A stretch of 6,664 nucleotides of DNA from an uncultured Opitutales bacterium (GTDB taxonomy: Bacteria > Verrucomicrobiota > Verrucomicrobiia > Opitutales > UBA2995). The position numbers were made by a program, and so were the translations under genes. The notes beneath the pieces are model-generated. The model did not search any database and was not told the DNA's origin. It saw nothing but the letters and a program-made list of their open reading frames with translations. The stretch lies in NCBI GenBank assembly GCA_937920335.1, contig CALGUT010000565.1:1-6664 (forward strand), given 5' to 3'. Shown in pieces: positions 1 through 4,533 of the stretch; position 1 is the first letter of the stretch, and each line of letters starts with the position of its first letter.

Positions 1-1
1 C

Positions 2-1276
2 TTCAAACTTTACTTCATAAGTGTATTAGTAGGGTTGATTATCAGCCTAAGAGCTTACTCCAAATGGGCCCAAGCCCTCGCAACCATATCCTGGAGAGAG
101 ACTTACGATATGACAAAGCACCAAATGATCCGTTTGGCGCTAATTCTGTTTTTCATGATCTTTGCATTCAAAGAGAACGCAATAAGCAGAATCTTTCTCG
201 GTAGTTTCCTACTTTTAATCGGCATCCTGCTGTTTTTCGTAAACTACTATTTTCCACGGATTCTCTGTCGAATTATCTTCAAGGAAAATACGATCCCAAC
301 CCTTTTTGTTGGAAACCTAAATGCGATTCTGAAGCTAAATACGTGGCTTGAAAGGAAGACCAGTTTAGGCATCGCACCCATCGGGTTCATCACAAGTGAA
401 AAAATAAAGGCCAGCACCAAGAGGATTCCCTACCTTGGTCAGCTTGAAGACTACAAACGGATACTTAAAGAAAATCGCATCGGCCAAATAATCGTTTTAC
501 AGGGCTACGTGGCGAAGGACAAATTGAGTGATATCGTTGAAGAATCCCAGAAGCAAGGTTGTCGATTTCATGTCTACAACAACATCGAAGAGGACTTTAA
601 CCGCCCACTGATCGCTAATCATGAAGGAGAATACACCTTCTATACTCTTATTGATGAGCCTTTGGAAAACCCCATTAACCGGATACTAAAGCGTGGCTTT
701 GATATCGCAGTGTCATTGCCAATTGTCGCATTTATATTACCGCCCCTTTTCTTCCTTGTTTGGGCCGCCCAAAAGCGCCAGGCGCCAGGCGCAGTATTTT
801 ACACACAACCCAGAACAGGAATCACGAAGCGTACATTCAACATCATCAAATTTCGCACGATGTACGATTTCAAACAAGATGAGAAAGCACGAGCGGTCCA
901 AGCGCAAAAGGAGGATCTTCGCATCTATCCTTTCGGCCAGTTTCTGAGAAAGACCAGCTTAGATGAAATTCCACAATTTATAAATGTTCTACTGGGCGAT
1001 ATGAGCGTCGCTGGACCTCGTCCTCATCTCATACAGCACGATGAGGAATTCAGCAACATGCTCAAATCGTACTACACCCGACATTATGTTAAGCCGGGAA
1101 TAACCGGCCTCGCCCAAACGAAAGGTTACCGGGGCGAAATCTCTGAATTCCAATTATTGGAAAAACGGATACATTTTGATCTGGAATACATCAACCACTG
1201 GTCCTTCCTTTTGGACGTAGAAATCGTAATCATCACGATCTGGCAGGTTTTGTTTCCTCCGAAATCTGCGTATTAA
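2..1276 (+). CDS. Undecaprenyl-phosphate sugar phosphotransferase, WcaJ-like (5' partial)
   Basis: This gene encodes a polyprenyl-phosphate hexose-1-phosphate transferase that starts repeat-unit synthesis on undecaprenyl phosphate at the inner membrane. The frame is open to the left edge: a TTG at 35 could be called as a start, but 11 codons of hydrophobic sequence precede it, so I treat the gene as 5'-truncated. In view are 424 residues: three hydrophobic segments (about nt 2-52, 119-170, 185-260), a degenerate Rossmann-like middle domain (about nt 280-600), then the bacterial sugar transferase domain. That domain has a KRGFD re-entrant helix start near nt 690, KFRTM (848-862), SLDEIPQ (956-976) with the Asp-Glu dyad at 962-967 that is catalytic in PglC, GPRP (1013-1024), and KPGITGLAQ followed by GYRGE (1091-1138). 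The ending, in SAY, is WcaJ-like. Full-length relatives are about 460-480 residues with four N-terminal helices, so one helix is probably missing upstream. The sugar (often glucose or galactose) cannot be read from the sequence. Confidence 0.93.
   Translation, partial: FKLYFISVLVGLIISLRAYSKWAQALATISWRETYDMTKHQMIRLALILFFMIFAFKENAISRIFLGSFLLLIGILLFFVNYYFPRILCRIIFKENTIPTLFVGNLNAILKLNTWLERKTSLGIAPIGFITSEKIKASTKRIPYLGQLEDYKRILKENRIGQIIVLQGYVAKDKLSDIVEESQKQGCRFHVYNNIEEDFNRPLIANHEGEYTFYTLIDEPLENPINRILKRGFDIAVSLPIVAFILPPLFFLVWAAQKRQAPGAVFYTQPRTGITKRTFNIIKFRTMYDFKQDEKARAVQAQKEDLRIYPFGQFLRKTSLDEIPQFINVLLGDMSVAGPRPHLIQHDEEFSNMLKSYYTRHYVKPGITGLAQTKGYRGEISEFQLLEKRIHFDLEYINHWSFLLDVEIVIITIWQVLFPPKSAY
775..792 (+). 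repeat. Heptamer tandem repeat in the sugar transferase gene
   Basis: GCGCCAG is repeated head to tail at 775-781 and 782-788, followed by a partial GCGC. It encodes the RQAPGA stretch just before the conserved VFYTQ motif. A change of one unit would shift the frame, but with only about 2.5 units slippage is likely to be rare. Confidence 0.6.
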
Positions 1277-1302
1277 GTTAGAATACCGAGGGAAATCGTC
1301 AA

Positions 1303-1395
1303 ATTTTCATCAATAAGCGGTCGAGCGGGTGTGCCTAGTTTGACCTATTTTCATTGTCTTCAATTTTTGCTGAAAACAATATTAAAGATGAAAAT
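1303..1395. repeat. Three ATTTTCAT octamers around the regulator start
   Basis: ATTTTCAT occurs at 1303-1310 and 1347-1354 on the + strand and inverted (ATGAAAAT) at 1388-1395, across the regulator's ATG. The outer pair extends to a perfect 10-bp inverted repeat (AATTTTCATC at 1302-1311, GATGAAAATT at 1387-1396). Centre spacings are 44 and 41 bp, close to four helical turns. This could be an autoregulatory operator set. The third copy is partly explained by a Met-Lys start, so its weight is limited. Confidence 0.35.
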
Positions 1396-1399
1396 TGAA
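1359..1399. repeat. 9-bp inverted repeat spanning the regulator start codon
   Basis: TTCAATTTT (1359-1367) and AAAATTGAA (1391-1399) are perfect inverted arms with a 23-nt spacer that contains the ATG at 1388. As DNA it could bind a dimeric regulator such as the adjacent gene product; as RNA it could partly mask the start codon. The arms are AT-rich, so the RNA stem would be weak. Confidence 0.35.
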
Positions 1400-1894
1400 A
1401 CAACAAGTCGACCTCCCCTAGATGATCTTGAATCAGCGATTATCGATATCTTCATTCGTGCCGCAAAAGTACTCGGCTACCCAAAATCTATCGGAGAGAT
1501 ATACGGGCTGCTGTACATATCAGATAAGCCACTGTGCATGGAAGATATTATCTGCCGCCTCGGGATCAGTCTTGGTGCAGCGAGCCAAGGACTCAGAGCG
1601 CTTAAGTCATTGAGAGCAGTGAAATCAAACCACATGATCGGTAAGAGACGTGAATTTTTCACGGCCGAACTGGAACTTGAGTATATACTCAGACGTTTCT
1701 TCAAAAAGGAGTTTTCTGGCTATCTAAACAACTGGAAATTTCAACAGGAAGAAATTCGACTCATATCCGAACAAAATGGAACACACGATTCTCATTATCA
1801 TCTGAAGGCACGACTCGAAAAGCTGGAACAGTTGCATACGAAAAGCCACTCTCTGATCAAAGAGGTCTGTGAACACTTTGACACGACTACCTAA
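1388..1894 (+). CDS. GbsR/MarR-like winged-helix transcriptional regulator
   Basis: This 168-residue cytoplasmic protein looks like a DNA-binding regulator of the GbsR branch of the MarR superfamily. Residues 30-45 read GYPKSIGEIYGLLYIS, the typical entry to the fold. A helix-turn-helix follows at about 50-75, with recognition helix around ISLGAASQGLRAL (60-72), and a basic wing at 84-93 (IGKRREFFTA). The last 65 residues are helical and charged and probably dimerise. I chose ATG 1388 because similarity begins just after it; a GTG at 1331 would add 19 residues that look unrelated to the fold. No Shine-Dalgarno is visible. The stop abuts the start of the RfaH-like gene, so both are likely expressed together. 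Known GbsR proteins answer to choline in osmoprotection, but a regulator in a polysaccharide locus need not. The targets, probably this locus and itself, are inferred; short repeats around its start could be operators. Confidence 0.75.
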   Translation: MKIETTSRPPLDDLESAIIDIFIRAAKVLGYPKSIGEIYGLLYISDKPLCMEDIICRLGISLGAASQGLRALKSLRAVKSNHMIGKRREFFTAELELEYILRRFFKKEFSGYLNNWKFQQEEIRLISEQNGTHDSHYHLKARLEKLEQLHTKSHSLIKEVCEHFDTTT

Positions 1895-2452
1895 ATGATG
1901 CCCCCTCAAAAACAGCATTGGTACTGCCTCAAAGCAAAAACCAAACGAGAACATATCGCAGCAAGTATATTGCGATCCCGTGAAAATCTAGAGGTATTTT
2001 GTCCAAGAATAACTCTGACGAAGAAAACAGTTCGGGGACCAAAGGCGTTCACGGAAGCACTTTTCCCGGGTTACCTGTTCTGCAAATTCGATTATGAAGA
2101 ATCGTCGAGACTTGTGAGCTTTTCCCGACACATCATCGGAATCGTCAAGTTTGGCACCTCGACGCCCACCCTACCCGAAAGTACAATTTCCGAGTTACGA
2201 AGAGCCTTGCCCCAAGAAGTCGCAGAAGTCGTGGCTGCACCTATCAAACCAGGAGACCTAGCAGAAATAGTCGATGGCTGCTTTGCCGGTGAACAAGGAA
2301 GAGTAATAAAAGTAGAATCTACCACCCAAAGGATAAATCTACTGATCGAGTTTTTGGGAAATCAGGTTAACATCGAAGTTTCCGGTGACAAAGTAATCAA
2401 CCCCAACGCTGGAAACCCAGCTGCTATGCTGGGATTAACACCTACGAAATAG
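1895..2452 (+). CDS. RfaH-like NusG paralog (transcription antitermination factor)
   Basis: This 185-residue protein is a specialised NusG-family elongation factor that should bind RNA polymerase and suppress pausing and termination across long operons. The N-terminal NGN domain (about residues 5-105) begins with HWYCLKAKTKRE and contains ITLTKKTVRG and ALFPGYLFCKFD, which resemble RfaH (ITLEKIVRG, PLFPNYLFVEFD) more than housekeeping NusG. IVKFGTSTPTLP matches the RfaH stretch around VRFGASP. A KOW-type C-terminal domain starts near IKPGDLAEIVDG (about 128) and includes INLLIEFLGNQV, again RfaH-like. Two ATGs lie in tandem (1895 and 1898); the first directly follows the TAA of the upstream regulator. 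Its place at the head of the export genes fits a locus-specific role, like RfaH or UpxY in capsule clusters. Whether its C-terminal domain switches fold as in RfaH cannot be told from sequence. It is a paralog rather than NusG itself, given the motifs and the context. Confidence 0.9.
   Translation: MMPPQKQHWYCLKAKTKREHIAASILRSRENLEVFCPRITLTKKTVRGPKAFTEALFPGYLFCKFDYEESSRLVSFSRHIIGIVKFGTSTPTLPESTISELRRALPQEVAEVVAAPIKPGDLAEIVDGCFAGEQGRVIKVESTTQRINLLIEFLGNQVNIEVSGDKVINPNAGNPAAMLGLTPTK
2416..2433 (+). other. GC-rich hairpin near the 3' end of the RfaH-like gene
   Basis: CCCAGC (2416-2421) and GCTGGG (2428-2433) form a perfect 6-bp stem with a 6-nt loop, 17 nt before the stop codon. No T-tract follows, so it is not a standard intrinsic terminator. 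It could be a pause or RNA-protection hairpin, or simply the result of coding NPAAMLG. Confidence 0.35.
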
Positions 2453-2480
2453 CCATGATAACTCGCTTATTCATCGTTCC

Positions 2481-2492
2481 AACTGCCCAGTT
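2481..2492. repeat. Short inverted repeat between RfaH-like and barrel genes
   Basis: AACTG (2481-2485) and CAGTT (2488-2492) are perfect 5-bp arms around CC. The site lies upstream of the candidate promoter and might be a protein-binding half-site pair, but arms this short arise easily by chance. Confidence 0.2.
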
Positions 2493-2563
2493 CCCTCAAT
2501 TGGCACCCCTAAAAAGATCCGAATTCCGCAAAAACCTAAACACTCAGAACTCTGATTGCATAC

Positions 2564-2593
2564 TTGCAAACCCACCCATCCTCTCCGTATAAA
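2564..2593 (+). promoter_or_regulatory. Candidate sigma70-type promoter for the export genes
   Basis: TTGCAA (2564-2569, 4 of 6 to the -35 consensus) is separated by 18 nt from TATAAA (2588-2593, 5 of 6 to the -10 consensus). Transcription would start near 2600 and give a leader of roughly 75 nt before the barrel start at 2676. It sits in the largest intergenic region of the window, where a promoter for the barrel, OPX and Wzc-like genes is expected. The region is AT-rich and the match is only moderate. Confidence 0.35.
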
Positions 2594-2624
2594 CATCTAA
2601 ATTTCTATACGTTATTCCCTGATG

Positions 2625-2636
2625 GGCAGTAGGAGA
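2625..2636 (+). promoter_or_regulatory. ops-like sequence in the export-operon leader
   Basis: GGCAGTAGGAGA resembles the E. coli ops element GGCGGTAGCGTG, with 7 of the first 8 positions identical, including the G5-T6 pair that RfaH reads on the non-template strand. It lies about 25 nt past the predicted transcription start, downstream of an RfaH-like gene and ahead of long export genes, which is where such an element belongs. The match is short: an equally good 7 of 8 match occurs by chance inside the barrel gene at 3459-3466. The AGGAG here could also be a stray Shine-Dalgarno-like string. Confidence 0.3.
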
Positions 2637-2675
2637 AACAACTTAAATAATGTGGCCCTCAAAATAATAAAAGTG

Positions 2676-3812
2676 ATGAAAACCAAAATAGCAGCTCTCA
2701 CTATACTTACGGCAGTTTCGAATTCGCTACTCGGGTTCTTGGAATTCGATAGAGGCCAAATATTTCTGGAAACAACATTTCAGGGCACTCACGACAACAA
2801 CATAACAGGAAACGCAAATGGCGAATCAGATTTGATCTTACTATTAGACCCTACGCTGATTTACGAACGCAAATCTGGAAAAGGATCGCTGAGCGCTTCA
2901 GCGGGCGTAAGCTTTCTGCGTTATAACGACTTTGATCAGTTCGATTCCGAAAATATCCACGCCGATTTTAATCTAGACTTCCCGGTTACCCAAGGTTCAC
3001 GCCTTTCCGGAGGAATCGACCTCGGCTACACAGAGCGCACTGAGGTCGATGAATTCGTAAATGACCTCATCGTTTCAGAAAATACCAACCTTAATCTGAA
3101 CGGACAATACCAAATCAGACCCAGAGTCTCAGTTACTGGTAGAATCGGATATAATGACCGAGCCACCGATCAATTTAGCGACGTGACAGACGAATTTGCA
3201 ACGGTCGGGCTATTGATTGACGAAATTTGGCAAGACGTTGGCGTCACCATTGACTACAGAAAAAGAAATGTGACGAGTTCCGGTGATTTCGGCACCGAAC
3301 GAGATGACAAGGACGACTCAATTTCATTGGGAGTCGTTGGACAAATTCTGCCCGAGCACCTTTTCCCAAAACTCGATGCCTTTGCATCCTTTTCGTTTCA
3401 AACAGTAGAAACCGAACGAGATGGAGTAAGAAGCAAACAAGACGTAATTGGCTACAATGGCGGTATCTCGTGGGAAGCACGGCCGACAACTAGCCTTGAA
3501 CTAACATTTAATAGAGACGTGAACGTTTCTGTCTTAGATGAATCTATCGAGTCATCTATTATTTCGTTCGGTATCCAACAACAGTTCAGCCAACTCGTTG
3601 AAGGTGGAATAAATATCTATTTTAGAGATTCAGATTTCCTCGATTCAGATAGAACCGATGAGAGATTGGGTATTGGCGCGAATCTACAAGCCCAACTAGG
3701 CAGAAACTGGACTGCTGGTGCGAGAATCAGCTACGAAGAAGGCGACTCTACCAGGGAACTCAGCAACTACGACCGACTAACCACAAGCATTTTCACAAGC
3801 TTCCGATTCTAA
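2676..3812 (+). CDS. Outer-membrane beta-barrel protein of the polysaccharide export locus
   Basis: This 378-residue protein is a predicted outer-membrane barrel, probably the porin through which the polymer leaves. An N-terminal signal peptide (MKTKIAALTILTAVSNSLLG) is followed by FLEFDRGQIFLETTF and a THDNNIT segment like the start of BBP2-type putative porins. The rest is a series of alternating polar/hydrophobic strands linked by acidic loops rich in Asp, Ser and Thr, ending in FTSFRF with the C-terminal Phe used for barrel assembly. I prefer ATG 2676 because it puts the signal peptide at the N-terminus; an in-frame ATG at 2622 would add 18 polar residues in front. No Shine-Dalgarno precedes either start. 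It is followed after 52 nt by an OPX gene that lacks its own outer-membrane pore region. Comparable barrel/OPX pairs are VpsM/VpsN and the Myxococcus Wzp proteins. The fold is well supported; the porin role comes from context. Confidence 0.85.
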   Translation: MKTKIAALTILTAVSNSLLGFLEFDRGQIFLETTFQGTHDNNITGNANGESDLILLLDPTLIYERKSGKGSLSASAGVSFLRYNDFDQFDSENIHADFNLDFPVTQGSRLSGGIDLGYTERTEVDEFVNDLIVSENTNLNLNGQYQIRPRVSVTGRIGYNDRATDQFSDVTDEFATVGLLIDEIWQDVGVTIDYRKRNVTSSGDFGTERDDKDDSISLGVVGQILPEHLFPKLDAFASFSFQTVETERDGVRSKQDVIGYNGGISWEARPTTSLELTFNRDVNVSVLDESIESSIISFGIQQQFSQLVEGGINIYFRDSDFLDSDRTDERLGIGANLQAQLGRNWTAGARISYEEGDSTRELSNYDRLTTSIFTSFRF

Positions 3813-3822
3813 ATCTATTTCC

Positions 3823-3837
3823 ATTTCGGATCGAAAT
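3823..3837 (+). other. Small hairpin between barrel and OPX genes
   Basis: ATTTCG (3823-3828) and CGAAAT (3832-3837) form a perfect 6-bp stem with a 3-nt GAT loop, 10 nt after the barrel stop. No T-tract follows, so termination is unlikely. It could trim or stabilise the mRNA between the two genes, or be chance. Confidence 0.3.
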
Positions 3838-3864
3838 AAGCCCGACACACGAACTCGTCAAAAA

Positions 3865-4491
3865 ATGATGCAGATGAAATTACCCATATTTAAGATCCTT
3901 ATCGCCCTGTTGATAAGTACACTTTTTGCACAGTCACTACTCAGCCAAGCTCGTAGTGACGCAACTAACCCGAACTATCGTCTCAGCGTCAGAGACAGAA
4001 TTTCGATAAGTGTCTTCGACGAGCCAGAACTGGCCATTGCACAAGGGATTGATGCGAGAGGAGAAATCAAGCTCCCGCTCATAGGAAACTTCAAGATTGA
4101 AGGTATGACTATCAGAGAAGTTGAAGAGATGTTGGAGTCACAATACGTGACACAAAAGATCCTCCGCAATCCAATCGTTTCCTTGGATGTACTCACCTAC
4201 TCGGCAAAAGAAGTATCAGTCCTAGGCTCCGTCCCACGTCCTGGCCAAATCACGTTTCCACCAGAAATCGAAAAAATCGATATCGTCGAAGTCATCTCCA
4301 TGGTAGGAGGCTTCACTCCTTTATCTAAGAAAAAAGACGTAAAGGTCACACGCACTCTGCCAAACGGATCGCAGGTTCTCCTGACTGTAAATGTAGAGGA
4401 AATGATAGAGGGCAAAAAAAAGAACAAACAAACAGAAACAACATATATCTACCCAGGAGACTTAATTTTTGTAGACGAAATTTGGCTGTAA
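3865..4491 (+). CDS. Polysaccharide export (OPX) protein, short Wza-like, lacking the alpha-barrel region
   Basis: This 208-residue periplasmic protein is a polysaccharide biosynthesis/export protein that should link the Wzc-like co-polymerase to the outer membrane. A signal peptide covers about residues 5-29, with SQA before the likely cleavage site; there is no lipobox Cys, so it is not a Wza-type lipoprotein. The Poly_export domain begins at YRLSVRDRISISVFDEPEL (38-56) and runs to about 110, with IKLPLIGNFKIEGMTI inside it. One SLBB domain follows (about 115-205), with VSVLGSVPRPGQ, MVGGFTP and a closing YPGDLIFVDE. The protein ends at once after this, whereas E. coli Wza (about 379 residues) has more SLBB sequence and an amphipathic helix that forms the outer-membrane pore. 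Tandem starts at 3865, 3868 and 3874 are possible; none has a clear ribosome binding site. An A8 run lies at 4414-4421. The short form fits a partnership with the preceding barrel. Confidence 0.93.
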   Translation: MMQMKLPIFKILIALLISTLFAQSLLSQARSDATNPNYRLSVRDRISISVFDEPELAIAQGIDARGEIKLPLIGNFKIEGMTIREVEEMLESQYVTQKILRNPIVSLDVLTYSAKEVSVLGSVPRPGQITFPPEIEKIDIVEVISMVGGFTPLSKKKDVKVTRTLPNGSQVLLTVNVEEMIEGKKKNKQTETTYIYPGDLIFVDEIWL

Positions 4492-4533
4492 AATCCCTCA
4501 GGAAAAATCAGCACCTATCAACTGAACCAGAAA

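Noticed and set aside
35..37. TTG as the start of the sugar transferase
   Set aside because: The frame stays open to the left edge and the upstream codons encode a hydrophobic helix that belongs to the family's N-terminal membrane region, so the real start is outside the window.
1093..1108. GCCGG/CCGGC hairpin in the sugar transferase
   Set aside because: It falls in the codons of the conserved PGITGL motif and has no T-tract, so coding constraint explains it.
1340..1345. TTGACC as a -35 box for the regulator
   Set aside because: No acceptable -10 sequence is found 16-18 nt downstream, only a T-rich stretch.
1331..1387. GTG-initiated N-terminal extension of the winged-helix regulator
   Set aside because: The 19 extra residues do not look like part of the fold, and ATG 1388 gives a normal family length.
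2650..2667. Five-codon mini-ORF (MWPSK) in the barrel leader, with AGGAG 14 nt upstream
   Set aside because: Too short and too poorly spaced from the AGGAG to support as a leader peptide; ORFs of this size are expected by chance.
2622..2675. Longer start for the beta-barrel protein
   Set aside because: It would place 18 mainly polar or charged residues ahead of the signal peptide; ATG 2676 gives a standard one.
3459..3466. GGCGGTAT, similar to the ops core
   Set aside because: It lies inside the barrel coding sequence and encodes Gly-Gly-Ile; it serves as a measure of the background for the leader match.
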